A DNA stretch of 64,000 nucleotides from Streptomyces apocyni (GTDB lineage Bacteria; Actinomycetota; Actinomycetes; Streptomycetales; Streptomycetaceae), in assembly GCF_009739465.1 (NCBI RefSeq), contig NZ_WHOM01000036.1, positions 372,001 to 436,000 of the forward strand. Reading direction: 5' to 3'. The notes under the pieces were generated by a model. That model did no database searches and was not told the DNA's origin. It worked only from the letters and a program-made list of their open reading frames with translations. The translations under genes were made by a program, and so were the position numbers. Shown here one piece after another: positions 9,411 through 18,271 of the stretch; the stretch's first letter is position 1; each line of letters opens with the position of its first letter.

Positions 9411-10224
9411 GTCGGACGAGCAGTTGGAACTCGAACGAGTAGTGCGAGGCCCGATAGAGGTGGGAGCCGAACTCGATCGCGCGCCCGGTGTCGTCGAAGG
9501 TGGTGCGCTCCATGGTGAGCAGCGGCGCGCCCGCGTGCTCGCCCAGCGGCTCGGCCTCGACGGCGGTGGCGGCGCGCGCCCCGATGGACTGGCGGGCGCT
9601 GTGCAGGGTGATCCCCGCGGCCCGCAGCAGCCGGTACAGACCGGTGGCCTCGAGCTGCGGCGAGTCCAGGGTGAGCAGTCCGATGGGCAGGTGGTTGCGC
9701 AGGTACGCCATCGGCTCGTCGTGGGCCAGGCGCAGCCGCTCGACGCGGTGGACGTCGCCGCCCTCAGCGATGCCCAGGGCGGCCGCTACCTCGGCGGACG
9801 CGGGTTCGACGGTGGTGCGCAGCACCCGGGTCGTGGGGCGCTGCCCGGCCGCCTCCAGGTCGTCGTACAGGCTGCTGAGCTCCAGGGGGCGCTTGACGTG
9901 GCTGTGCACCACCTGGGTGCCGACGCCCCGGCGGCGTACCAGGAGACCCTTGTCGACCAGTGACTGGATGGCCTGGCGGACCGTCGGGCGGGAGAGGCCG
10001 AGCCGCTCGGCCAGGTCGATCTCGTTGCCGAGCAGGCTGCCCGGGGCGAGGGTGCCCTGTTCGATCGCCGATTCGAGCTGCTGGGACAGCTGGAAGTAGA
10101 GCGGGACCGGGCTGCTGCGGTCCACGCCGAGCGGGAGGGACCGGGTCTGCGCGGTCCGGGCCTGCGCTGTCCGGGTCTGCGCTGTCCGGGTCTGCGCGGT
10201 CTGGTCCGGCAGGGGCTTGGGCAC
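9406..10224 (-). CDS. GntR/HutC-family transcriptional regulator
   Basis: 272 residues from a GTG start. A winged helix (LAERLGLSRPTVRQAI, about residues 71-86) is followed by a UTRA ligand-sensing domain ending in a beta-rich FEFQLLVRP tail. Likely represses the sugar ABC operon and the divergent dehydrogenase until the sugar binds the UTRA domain. It sits between them, and matching palindromes lie at both promoters. Residues 9-28 are four TAQTR-like repeats encoded by a 15-bp tandem repeat, absent from typical family members. The frame is open further upstream, but that part overlaps the divergent gene and carries no family sequence. Confidence 0.88.
   Translation of the reverse strand: MPKPLPDQTAQTRTAQTRTAQARTAQTRSLPLGVDRSSPVPLYFQLSQQLESAIEQGTLAPGSLLGNEIDLAERLGLSRPTVRQAIQSLVDKGLLVRRRGVGTQVVHSHVKRPLELSSLYDDLEAAGQRPTTRVLRTTVEPASAEVAAALGIAEGGDVHRVERLRLAHDEPMAYLRNHLPIGLLTLDSPQLEATGLYRLLRAAGITLHSARQSIGARAATAVEAEPLGEHAGAPLLTMERTTFDDTGRAIEFGSHLYRASHYSFEFQLLVRP
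10141..10200 (-). repeat. Four 15-bp tandem units coding the GntR N-terminus
   Basis: CCGGGTCTGCGCGGT-type units, four in a row, encode the TAQTR repeats in front of the DNA-binding domain. Unit length keeps the frame. Confidence 0.8.
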
Positions 10225-10276
10225 GGGCCGAGCGTAGTCCCGCGAGATGGCGGCGGGAAGGCTCGGCGACGTTCGG

Positions 10277-10288
10277 TTGTCCGGACAA
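10277..10288. promoter_or_regulatory. Perfect 12-bp palindrome in the gntR/dehydrogenase promoter
   Basis: TTGTCCGGACAA lies between the divergent GntR (start 10224) and dehydrogenase (start 10339) genes, where it could control both. A near copy is found upstream of the ABC operon. Confidence 0.6.
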
Positions 10289-10338
10289 ACGCCGGAGAAA
10301 CAATGGACAGGGGGGTGCGGCGGTGCGAGGTTGGGGCC

Positions 10339-11343
10339 ATGCGCATCGGACTCATCGGAGCAGGTCGGATTGGTTCGTTCCACGCGGCGGTGCTCGCTCG
10401 CCATCGTGAGGTGGGGTCCCTCCTCATCGCGGACGCGGACCCGGCGCGGGCCACGGAGCTGGCACAGCGACTCGACGCCACAGCGGCACCCAGCGCGAAC
10501 GAGATCTTCACCTGGGGCGTGGACGCCGTGGTGATCACGGCGGCTACGGCGGCCCACGCGGAGCTGATCGGCCGCGCGGCCCGGGCCGGGTTGCCCGCCT
10601 TCTGCGAGAAGCCGATAGCGCTGGACCTGACGGGGACACTGGGCGCGCTCCGCGACGTGGAGGCCTCCGGCTCGGTGCTCCAGCTGGGGTTCCAGCGGCG
10701 CTTTGACGCGGGCTTCACGGCCGCGCGGGAGGCGGTACGGGAGGGTCGGCTGGGGCGGTTGCACACGGTGCGGGCGATCACCTCCGACCCGGCGCCGCCC
10801 CCCGCCGCGTACCTGCCGCTGTCAGGCGGCCTCTACCGGGACTGCCTGATCCATGACTTCGACATGCTGCGCTGGGTGACGGGGCGCGAGGTGCGCGAGG
10901 TGTACGCGATGGGTTCGGACGCCGGGCCCGCGATGTTCCGCGAGGCGGGCGATGTGGACACCGCCGCCGTGGTGCTCACGCTGGACGACGGGGTACTCGC
11001 GACGGCGACGGCGACGCGGTGCAACGGCGCGGGCTACGACGTACGGATGGAGCTCGCCGGTGAACTCGACCAGGTGACGGTCGGCCTGGACGACCGCACG
11101 CCGATCGCCTCGACCGAACCCGCCGGGCCACCCGCCGCCGACAAGCCGTGGTCCGGCTTCCTGGAGCGCTTCGCGCCTGCCTACGAGGCGGAGCTGACCG
11201 CCTTCGTCGAGGTGGTGCTCGGCGAGCGGAACAACCCCTGCGACGGGGGTGAGGCGCTGCGGGCGCTGCGGATCGCCGAGGCCTGCGAGCTGTCGCGGCG
11301 CGAGCGGCGCGTGGTACGGCTGGAGGAGATCGCGGGCGGGTGA
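10339..11343 (+). CDS. Gfo/Idh/MocA-family dehydrogenase (inositol dehydrogenase-like)
   Basis: 334 residues. NAD(P)-dependent oxidation of a sugar or cyclitol in the cytoplasm. The Rossmann start IGLIGAGRIG (residues 3-12) and the EKP motif (CEKPIALD) that contributes the catalytic lysine are both present, with the C-terminal beta-sheet domain following. HDFDMLRW supplies the conserved His/Asp region. Start chosen at the ATG directly before the Rossmann strand; an upstream in-frame ATG would add 12 unrelated residues. It is divergent from the GntR regulator of the sugar importer, so it probably acts on the imported substrate; inositol-type dehydrogenases are its closest recognisable relatives. 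Confidence 0.88.
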   Translation: MRIGLIGAGRIGSFHAAVLARHREVGSLLIADADPARATELAQRLDATAAPSANEIFTWGVDAVVITAATAAHAELIGRAARAGLPAFCEKPIALDLTGTLGALRDVEASGSVLQLGFQRRFDAGFTAAREAVREGRLGRLHTVRAITSDPAPPPAAYLPLSGGLYRDCLIHDFDMLRWVTGREVREVYAMGSDAGPAMFREAGDVDTAAVVLTLDDGVLATATATRCNGAGYDVRMELAGELDQVTVGLDDRTPIASTEPAGPPAADKPWSGFLERFAPAYEAELTAFVEVVLGERNNPCDGGEALRALRIAEACELSRRERRVVRLEEIAGG

Positions 11344-11443
11344 GCCGGACGGGTGAGCCGGGCGGTACCTGGGGAGCCGCGAGCCGGTGAACCCGGCGCG
11401 GACTGGGTGGCGAGGGCCCCCGGGGTCCGGCAGGATCTGGCCC

Positions 11444-11971
11444 ATGGGGACGCAACCAGCCATCGTGGAACGCGCCGCGCAGCCCTTCGTAGGCGTCAGG
11501 AGCCGGGTCACACTGCCCCGGTTCGGCCTGCTCGCCGACCGTCTCCCGGAGGTGCTGGGTTGGCTGGGCGAGCGCGGCATCACCGCCACGGACGGCCCCT
11601 TCTTCCAGTACGAGGTCATCGGCGCGGGCGGCCTGTCGGGTGGGGAGCACCAGGTGGTCGCGGGGTTCCCGGTCGCGGAGCGGGTACGGACCGACAGCGG
11701 CGCCCAGGGCGCTGACGGCGACCCCTTCGGCGGCGTCCTGCCCGCTGGGCACTATGCGGCGGTCACGCATATCGGCCACCCGGACGGGCTGATCGAGGTC
11801 ACGGCCTCGCTGCTGAAGTGGGCGCGGGCCAAGGGCCTGGAGTGGGACATGACCCGGGCGGACGGGGACGAGATCTGGGGCTGCCGCCTGGAGAGCTACA
11901 AGACGGACCCCAGGGTGGAGCCCGACCTGAACAATTGGGAAACGGAACTATCCTTCCGACTCAGGGATTAG
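11444..11971 (+). CDS. GyrI-like/effector-binding domain protein
   Basis: 175 residues. The fold resembles the GyrI/AraC effector-binding (SOUL-like) family: ligand-binding beta-alpha repeats, with PAGHYAAVTHIGHPDGL in the middle as the family pocket strand. There is no DNA-binding domain, so it is a stand-alone small-molecule-binding protein. The start was set at the ATG following the Gly-rich region. The gene converges with the response regulator gene downstream. Physiological ligand unknown. Confidence 0.7.
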   Translation: MGTQPAIVERAAQPFVGVRSRVTLPRFGLLADRLPEVLGWLGERGITATDGPFFQYEVIGAGGLSGGEHQVVAGFPVAERVRTDSGAQGADGDPFGGVLPAGHYAAVTHIGHPDGLIEVTASLLKWARAKGLEWDMTRADGDEIWGCRLESYKTDPRVEPDLNNWETELSFRLRD

Positions 11972-12020
11972 AACCGATCAGGGCCAATCAGAGCCAGTCA
12001 GAGCTGATCAGGGCCGACCA
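11971..12020. repeat. Five 10-bp units at a convergent gene junction
   Basis: Units such as GAACCGATCA, GGGCCAATCA and GAGCTGATCA follow in register from the last base of the upstream gene into the 3' end of the response regulator gene. They span the point where the two transcripts converge. Confidence 0.7.
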
Positions 12021-12685
12021 GGACCCTCCAGCAGACCCGCGTCATGGACCAACAGGGCGATCTGCACCCGGTTGTTGAGGTCCAGCTTGGTCAGGATGCG
12101 CGAGACATGGGCCTTGACCGTGGCGACGCTCATGAACAGCTCCGCGGCGATCTCGGCGTTGGCCCGGCCATGGCCCACCGCGATGGCCACCTCCCGCTCA
12201 CGCTCCGCCAGGACGTCCATCCGTACCCGTGCCCGGGCCGTTCGGTCAACGTGCGGCTCCGGGCCCGCGGCACGGGCGATGAGCTGACGGGTGACGGCCG
12301 GTGAGAGGACCGGGTCGCCCGCGGCGACCCGGCGTACCGCCCGCACGATCTCGGCGGGCGGGGTGTCCTTGAGTACGAAGCCCGCGGCGCCCGCCCGCAG
12401 CGCCCGCAGCACCTGTTCGTCGGCGTGGAAGGTGGTGAGGACGACCACGTCGGGCGCGTCCGCACGGCCGCGCAGCTCTTCGGTGGCGGTGAGACCGTCG
12501 ACGGACGGCATCCGGATGTCCATCAGGACCACATCGGGGCGGGTGCGGTCGACCAGTTCGGCGACCTCACTGCCGTCGGCGGCCTCGCCGACGATCTCGA
12601 TGTCGTCGGCGCCGCCCAGCATGAAGGACAGGCCCGCGCGGACGAGGGGGTCGTCGTCGACCAGGAGCAGCCGGATCACAGTCAT
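12008..12685 (-). CDS. LuxR/NarL-family response regulator
   Basis: 225 residues. Receiver domain with the acidic pair at residues 10-11, phosphoacceptor Asp 56 (VVLMDIRMP) and the switch lysine in FVLKD. A C-terminal LuxR helix-turn-helix (ANAEIAAELFMSVATVKAH) follows. It would be phosphorylated by the kinase encoded immediately upstream, whose stop overlaps this start (ATGA). Target genes are not evident; the small membrane gene beyond the kinase is a candidate. Confidence 0.92.
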   Translation of the reverse strand: MTVIRLLLVDDDPLVRAGLSFMLGGADDIEIVGEAADGSEVAELVDRTRPDVVLMDIRMPSVDGLTATEELRGRADAPDVVVLTTFHADEQVLRALRAGAAGFVLKDTPPAEIVRAVRRVAAGDPVLSPAVTRQLIARAAGPEPHVDRTARARVRMDVLAEREREVAIAVGHGRANAEIAAELFMSVATVKAHVSRILTKLDLNNRVQIALLVHDAGLLEGPGRP

Positions 12686-13962
12686 GTGCCCCACGGTAGC
12701 CAGGCGTTGACGTAGTACCCGCCAGCGCCGTCGGTTCCGTGCTCCAGGCGCCCTCCGGCCAGCGCCGCGCGCTCCGTGAGCCCGATGAGCCCCTGGCCCG
12801 AACCCGGCACCTTGGGGACATCCCCGGGGGGTGCCGGATTACGTACCTCGATGGTGAGTCCGGCGCCCGATTCACCGGCCACACGCACGGCGACCGGGGC
12901 GCCGGGGGCGTGCTTGCGGGCGTTGGTCAGGCCCTCCTGGGCGATGCGGTAGGCGTTACGCCCTACGTTCGCCGGTACCGCGGCCGGGTCGGCGACGCAC
13001 TGCTCGACAGCCACCCGCGTACCGGCCGCGCGGGATTCGGCGACCAGCGTGTCCAGGGCGGCGAGGGTCGGCTGTGGGCGGCCACTGTCGTCGGCGGGCT
13101 CACCGGCCCGCAGTACCCCGATGATCTCCCGCAGGTCCTGGAGCGCCTCGTGCGCGCTGTCCCGGATGACTCCGGCCGCGCGGGCGATCTCGGCGGTTGG
13201 CGCGTCGGGGCGGAACTCAAGTCCGCCCGCGTGCACGCTGAGCAGCGTGAGCCGGTGGGCCAGTACGTCGTGCATCTCGCGGGCGATGTCCTCGCGGGCG
13301 AGCCGCTGGGCGTGCTCCGCGCGCAGCGCCGCCTCGGTCTCGGCGCGCTGGGCGCGATCGCGCAGACTGAGCAGCAGCTGGCGCCGGGAGCGTACGAACA
13401 TGCCCCAGCCGATGACCAGGGCGGTGAGCAACACGATGAACGCCAGCATCACGCCGTACGGCAGTTCGTCCTCCGGCCGCAGCCACAGGATCAGCGGGAT
13501 GGTGGCGAAGCCCGCCCCGGCGATCCAGGCCACGTACCGGAACGGCCGGTGCACGGCGACGGTGAACAGGGCGATCAGGCCCGCGCCGCCCGAGCTGTCG
13601 GACAGCACCCCGGCCACCACCAGCGCCACCGCGAGCCCGACCGGCCAGCGCCTGCGCAACCAGATAGCGGCGCAGGCCAAGGCGCCGATCACCTGGTCGA
13701 GGGCCATGAGCTCGTCCGACATATACGTCCGCTCGGACATCGTGTCGATGGAGATCAGGCCCAGGATGACCGCGACGAAGAAGCAGCCGAAATCGACCAC
13801 CCAGTCGCGCAGAGTGCGCCGGACCCGGCCCCCGCGTGCCCGGTCCGGGTCCAGTTCGGCGGCGACCCCCGAAGGCAACAGCAAGGGGAACGTCCGCCCT
13901 TCCCAGGGAGGCTCCCACGGCGGGGCGCCCGCGGGAGGGCCGGACTGCTTCACACCACTCAT
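12682..13962 (-). CDS. Sensor histidine kinase (HisKA_3 type)
   Basis: 426 residues. An N-terminal cytoplasmic stretch precedes four or more transmembrane helices (residues about 60-200). Then comes the HisKA_3 dimerisation helix with the phosphoacceptor His in REMHDVLAHRL, and a HATPase_c domain (N box around NARKHAPG, G boxes GSGQGLIGL). This is the NarL-linked class that pairs with LuxR-type regulators. It is translated just ahead of its partner. Start chosen at MSGVKQ because the upstream in-frame extension is not membrane-like and lacks a ribosome site. Confidence 0.9.
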   Translation of the reverse strand: MSGVKQSGPPAGAPPWEPPWEGRTFPLLLPSGVAAELDPDRARGGRVRRTLRDWVVDFGCFFVAVILGLISIDTMSERTYMSDELMALDQVIGALACAAIWLRRRWPVGLAVALVVAGVLSDSSGGAGLIALFTVAVHRPFRYVAWIAGAGFATIPLILWLRPEDELPYGVMLAFIVLLTALVIGWGMFVRSRRQLLLSLRDRAQRAETEAALRAEHAQRLAREDIAREMHDVLAHRLTLLSVHAGGLEFRPDAPTAEIARAAGVIRDSAHEALQDLREIIGVLRAGEPADDSGRPQPTLAALDTLVAESRAAGTRVAVEQCVADPAAVPANVGRNAYRIAQEGLTNARKHAPGAPVAVRVAGESGAGLTIEVRNPAPPGDVPKVPGSGQGLIGLTERAALAGGRLEHGTDGAGGYYVNAWLPWGT

Positions 13963-14107
13963 GTCGCTCAATCTACGCAGCTCCGGGGCCTGGTAAATCC
14001 CCCGGCGGGCCGCCGTAGACCAAAGTCGGCCGATCCTCAACCTTCGGCCAGTCGGCTCTGGCCGTCCGGCCGATGCCGGAGGGCGACCCCGTCACGACGA
14101 TCGACGT

Positions 14108-14311
14108 ATGAAGCAGCTTCTCGAGTTCCTCGGCGTGCTCGCCCTCTTCCAGGGCGCGACCGCGTCGCTGTACGGACTGACCGGCTGGCCCGAGGGCTGG
14201 GGACTGATCCAGCGCCTGTCGTTCTTCGACGGGTACGAGCTCTTCGCGGGGCTCGTCTGTGTGGTGCTGGCGGTGGCGCTGTTCGCCGCGTCGGGGAGCG
14301 CCAAGTCCTGA
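14108..14311 (+). CDS. Small hydrophobic protein (67 residues)
   Basis: Two hydrophobic segments, residues about 7-25 and 47-62, predict a two-pass membrane protein with a short aromatic loop between (WPEGWGL). The gene diverges from the sensor kinase. I recognise no family; the predicted hydropathy and high GC at third positions support a real gene. Confidence 0.6.
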   Translation: MKQLLEFLGVLALFQGATASLYGLTGWPEGWGLIQRLSFFDGYELFAGLVCVVLAVALFAASGSAKS

Positions 14312-14347
14312 GCGCACGGGCTCCGCGCGCGGGCTTCGCGTTCGGGG

Positions 14348-14968
14348 TCACTCCTCCAGCGCGTACGACCCGTAGGTCGGCCGCCCTTCCCGCTCATAGG
14401 TGCCGATGACGACCCCCGCGGCGGTCGTACGGAACCCGGCGAGCCGGAACGCCGTCGGCAGCCCGCCGTCCGCGAAGAGCCGCTTGCCGGTGCCGAGCAC
14501 GACGGGGAACGTCAGCAGGTGGACGGTGTCGATCAGGTCGTGGGCGAACAGGGACTGGGCGAGCGCACCGCTGCCGTGCATCTGCAGCTCGCCGCCGGGC
14601 CGGTCCTTGAGCGCGCTGACGTCCTTGATGAGGTCGTCCCGGCCGATCAGCTCGGTGCCCTGCCAGTCGCCGCTGGTCAGCGTGGTGGTGGCGACGTACT
14701 TGGGAAGCGCGTTGAGCTTGGAGGCGACCGGGTCGGCGGGGTCGGTGATCTTCGGCCAGTAGGAGGCGAAGATGTCGTAGGTGCGACGGCCAAGGAGGAA
14801 GGCGTCCACACGGTCGAAGACCTCGTTCATGAAGGTGCCGAAGTCCTCGTCCCCGTACGGAACCGACCAACCGCCGTGCTCGAAGCCGCCGCTGGTGTCC
14901 TCGTCTGGGCCGCCCGGTGCCTGGTAGACGCCGTCAAGGGTGACGAACTGGGTGAGGGTGAGCTTCAT
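14348..14968 (-). CDS. DHFR/RibD C-terminal-family reductase
   Basis: 206 residues, full length for the YyaP/YwjB group. The sequence opens with a core strand (LTLTQFVTLDGV), continues with LLGRRTYDIFASYWP and ends with FPVVLGTGKRLF, the usual pattern of the RibD C-terminal fold. Presumed NADPH-dependent reductase in the cytoplasm, but members of this group often lack a known substrate. Divergent from the SDR gene, with an inverted repeat between the two. Confidence 0.85.
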   Translation of the reverse strand: MKLTLTQFVTLDGVYQAPGGPDEDTSGGFEHGGWSVPYGDEDFGTFMNEVFDRVDAFLLGRRTYDIFASYWPKITDPADPVASKLNALPKYVATTTLTSGDWQGTELIGRDDLIKDVSALKDRPGGELQMHGSGALAQSLFAHDLIDTVHLLTFPVVLGTGKRLFADGGLPTAFRLAGFRTTAAGVVIGTYEREGRPTYGSYALEE

Positions 14969-15101
14969 GGCCGGGCCTTTCTCCTACGTGGGGGCGTCAA
15001 GGTGCATCAAGAGGTGTCACTGTTCAGACCCTCCCCCGGTCCGGAACTCATCGCGACCGCGAGGTCCGTTTCCCGCCAGCCGCGATGACCTCGGAACGAT
15101 T

Positions 15102-15119
15102 TGCTTGAACCTGCAAGCA
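15102..15119. promoter_or_regulatory. Inverted repeat between the reductase and SDR genes
   Basis: TGCTTG and CAAGCA flank a 6-bp spacer, 36 bp before the SDR start and in the divergent promoter region shared with the DHFR-like gene. Candidate repressor site; no regulator gene is adjacent. Confidence 0.35.
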
Positions 15120-15154
15120 CATAGGACAACAGCGGGAAACGGGAGAGGCTCAAC

Positions 15155-15895
15155 ATGTCTTCACTGACCGGCAAGACGGCCCTGGTCACCGGCGGCAGCC
15201 GCGGCATCGGCGCGGCGACCGCGGTACGGCTGGCCCAGCAGGGCGCCGATGTGGCGATCACCTACGTACAGGGAGCGGACGCGGCGCGGGATGTCGTACG
15301 CAAGATCGAGGCGGCCGGACAGCGGGGCGTAGCGATCCAGGCGGACGCGGCCGAGGCTGGCTCCGCAGCAGCTGCCGTGGAGCGGACCATCACCGAGCTC
15401 GGGCGCCTGGACATCCTGGTGAACAACGTGGGCGTCGGAATCCTCGGCCCCTTGGAGAGCCTGACACTCAACGACGCCGACCGGATACTGGACGTCAATG
15501 TGCGCTCGGTCTTCCTGACCGCGCAGGCCGCGTCCGCGCACCTGGAGCGCGGCGGCCGGATCATCTCCATCGGCAGCTGCATGGCCCAGCGCGTGCCGGG
15601 CCCCGGCGGAGCGCTCTACGCGACCAGCAAGGCCGCACTGATCGGCCTGACCAAGGCACTCGCCCGAGAGCTGGGCGGCCGCGGCATCACGGCGAACATC
15701 GTGCACCCGGGCCCGATCGACACGGAGATGAACCCGGCCAACGGCCCGTACGCCGAAGCGCAGAGCGCCATGACAGCGCTGGGCCGCTACGGCTCCCCGG
15801 ACGAGGTCGCGTCACTGGTCGGCTACCTGGCCGGGGACGACGCCGCGTACATCACCGGGTCCGAATTCTCGGTCGACGGCGGGCACGCGGCGTAG
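15155..15895 (+). CDS. Short-chain dehydrogenase/reductase
   Basis: 246 residues, the classical SDR length. Cofactor motif TGGSRGIG near the N-terminus, NNVGVG in strand 4, and the catalytic Tyr-x-x-x-Lys in YATSK with Ser in ISIGS. The C-terminal GSEFSVDGGHAA is the typical ending of FabG-like enzymes. Likely NADP-dependent oxidoreductase; substrate unknown. GGAGAGG eight bases before the ATG gives a strong ribosome site. Confidence 0.92.
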   Translation: MSSLTGKTALVTGGSRGIGAATAVRLAQQGADVAITYVQGADAARDVVRKIEAAGQRGVAIQADAAEAGSAAAAVERTITELGRLDILVNNVGVGILGPLESLTLNDADRILDVNVRSVFLTAQAASAHLERGGRIISIGSCMAQRVPGPGGALYATSKAALIGLTKALARELGGRGITANIVHPGPIDTEMNPANGPYAEAQSAMTALGRYGSPDEVASLVGYLAGDDAAYITGSEFSVDGGHAA

Positions 15896-16030
15896 GGCCT
15901 GCGGGACGCGGGCGCGGGCGCGGCGCGGACCTGATCCGGTCGCACTCGCGCCTGCCGTCGGTTGCTGAGCATGACACGAGGATTTCTTCGGGGACGTAGT
16001 GTGTTCGACTCCTGAGGGAAGGTACCGAAG

Positions 16031-17020
16031 ATGACCGATCCGGTCGCTCCACAGGGGCACCCGCACCCGCACCCACCCGAAGTCCCGGAGTCGGCAGGTG
16101 CGGTGTGGCTGAAGGGACAGTTGCTGGGGGTCGCCACCGCTCTGTATCCGGACCGACGGCCTGTCGAGGTCCGCGAGTGGAGCGACCCGGTACGGCTCGC
16201 CGCCGCCCCGGCGCCGGTCGGTCACCGCCACCTGTTCCTTATCGGTGTCGGTGGCGACGATCGACCGTCCTCCCCCGGTTTCGCCAACGCCCTGGACGCC
16301 TTCACCGAGGCCGACTGGACCGTGCGACGACGGGATCACGGCCTCCCCGGGGAGAGTTGGGCGACGGTCGGGCGTGAGGATTTCCAGGTCAGGGTCTACG
16401 AGGGCGTGGGGCCCGGAATTCTGACGTTCACCGGTTGGACGCCGGTCGTGTTCGCTGAACGGCAGCTGGTTCAGCCGAGGTTCACGCCCAGCACGATCGA
16501 CATCGACGGCGTGGTGTGCCAGGACTGCCAGGGCTCGGGGGTGTGCCTGCTGTGTGAAGGCAGGCCCTACACCGGTGGCAGCGGTGGCTATGGGCGATGC
16601 TGGTGTGCCGGGAACAACGCGGGCCCGGGCGCGTGCGTCGAGTGCGCCGGGCGAGGCTACGACCCCGCGCACGATGTGGCGTGGAAGCGCAGGCAGCACG
16701 GACTCTCCGATCCCACGGGTGGCAACCCGTTCGCTGCCTACGGCCCCTTCGACACCCCCGACATTCCCGACGCGCCCACCCGGATCCCCACCGAGGCGGG
16801 GCACGGCTCCAACACCGCCGCGTTCATCGACGTAAGCCAACGGCATTGCGCGTGTGGGGAGTTCCGCTGCTTCTGGCGCAACGTCCTGTCCGACGAAGGT
16901 GATCACCGGCTCTCCCGGTTCGCCGCCGTCTGTCAGGGATGTGCCGCCCACCGCGCCTACGCGTTCCGAATCCCGCCGTGCTCTCGCGCAGGAAGGGCAG
17001 GAAGGGACAGCCTGTCATGA
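16031..17020 (+). CDS. Zinc-cluster protein with DnaJ-like CxxCxGxG motifs
   Basis: 329 residues. The N-terminal half is not recognised. The middle has two CxxC clusters of the kind found in the DnaJ zinc centre: CQDCQGSGVCLLC near residue 162, and CVECAGRGY. The C-terminus adds CACGEFRCFW and CQGCAAHRAYAFR, so at least ten cysteines could bind two or more zinc ions. Its TGA overlaps the ATG of the following hydrolase (ATGA), so the two are probably co-translated. This could be a redox or protein-binding factor; no function is assigned. Confidence 0.75.
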   Translation: MTDPVAPQGHPHPHPPEVPESAGAVWLKGQLLGVATALYPDRRPVEVREWSDPVRLAAAPAPVGHRHLFLIGVGGDDRPSSPGFANALDAFTEADWTVRRRDHGLPGESWATVGREDFQVRVYEGVGPGILTFTGWTPVVFAERQLVQPRFTPSTIDIDGVVCQDCQGSGVCLLCEGRPYTGGSGGYGRCWCAGNNAGPGACVECAGRGYDPAHDVAWKRRQHGLSDPTGGNPFAAYGPFDTPDIPDAPTRIPTEAGHGSNTAAFIDVSQRHCACGEFRCFWRNVLSDEGDHRLSRFAAVCQGCAAHRAYAFRIPPCSRAGRAGRDSLS

Positions 17021-18075
17021 GCCCGCATGACGACCTGCCGCCGGAGCCCGGCCGCGACGCGAAGACCTGGGATGCGGTTCCTTTCGACCCTGAGCTCGGT
17101 GCGGCCCTCGCGGCCCGGGGTAACGGTGGAAAGGGGGCGAGGGAGCCGCTGACCCTGGCCAATCTCGCGGCCCGGCAGGAGCGGGACGCCGCGGCCCGGC
17201 CCAGGCCGACGCTCACGCAACTCCGAGCCGACGGCCTCTTCGAGGTCGAGGATCTGCGGGTGCCGGGAGCGGCGGGCGGCCGGGATCTCACGCTCGTGAG
17301 CGCACGGCCCGCCGACATCGCGGGATCGCTCCCCCTCCTCTACTACCTGCACGGCGGCGGCATGATCATGGGCAACGCGTGGTCCGTGCTGCCACGCCTG
17401 CTGCACGACTGGGCCCTCCCCCTCGGGTTGGCCGTGATCTCGGTCGAGTACCCGTTGGCGCCGCAGGCGCGCTACCCCGCAGCGGTGGAGGACTCCCACA
17501 CCGGACTGGTCTGGGTGGCCGAGCACGCGACCGACCTGGGCATCGACGCGCACCGCGTCGTCATCGGCGGAAAGAGCGCGGGCGGTGGACTCGCCGCGGG
17601 ACTCAGCCTGCTCATCCGCGACCGAGGCGGGCCCACACCGACCGGGCAACTACTCATGTCCCCAATGCTGGACGACCGCGACACCACCGCCTCCAGCCAT
17701 CAGATGGACGGCGTCGACACCTTGGACCGCGCCTCGCTCGCAACCGCCTGGCAGGCCTACCTCGGCAACCGCCACGGCGCCGCGGACCTGCCGCCCTACG
17801 CGGCCCCCGCCCGCGCCACGGACCTGTCCGCACTCCCCCCGACCTACGTCGATGTCGGGTCGGCCGAGATGTTCCGGGACGCGGGTGTGGCGTACGCGAA
17901 CGCCATCTGGCAGGCCGGCGGCCAAGCCGAACTCCACGTATGGCCCGGGGCATTTCACGGCTTCGACACCTTCGCACCACGGGCGGCGCTCAGCCGGGAC
18001 GCCCGGGACGCCCGCACCCGCTGGCTTCGCCGCATCGTCGCGTCACCCGGTACCGGCGGACAGCGAGGACAGTGA
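17017..18075 (+). CDS. Alpha/beta hydrolase (HSL-type esterase/lipase)
   Basis: 352 residues. It has the HSL-family oxyanion motif HGGGMIMG, the nucleophile serine in GKSAGG (about residue 186), an Asp in DVGSAEMF and the catalytic His in FHGFD. Predicted cytoplasmic carboxylesterase acting on small esters. Start chosen at the ATG that overlaps the upstream stop. No signal peptide or lipobox. The natural substrate is unknown; coupling to the zinc-cluster protein is its only context. Confidence 0.85.
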   Translation: MSPHDDLPPEPGRDAKTWDAVPFDPELGAALAARGNGGKGAREPLTLANLAARQERDAAARPRPTLTQLRADGLFEVEDLRVPGAAGGRDLTLVSARPADIAGSLPLLYYLHGGGMIMGNAWSVLPRLLHDWALPLGLAVISVEYPLAPQARYPAAVEDSHTGLVWVAEHATDLGIDAHRVVIGGKSAGGGLAAGLSLLIRDRGGPTPTGQLLMSPMLDDRDTTASSHQMDGVDTLDRASLATAWQAYLGNRHGAADLPPYAAPARATDLSALPPTYVDVGSAEMFRDAGVAYANAIWQAGGQAELHVWPGAFHGFDTFAPRAALSRDARDARTRWLRRIVASPGTGGQRGQ

Positions 18076-18271
18076 CAACCCGCGCCAACTCTTCCTGAGC
18101 GGCATCTGGCCCCGGGCCCGCACAGAACCGGGCCTGGGCGCATTGGACGGTACGGCCCCCCGCGGGTGAGGGTGAACCCGGCGCCAGTGACCGCGATCGC
18201 GATCGCGACAGGGCCGCGTCATCCCATCCCCTAACGCGCCCCACGTGCGGGGCGTCCCGGAGGTTCGGACC

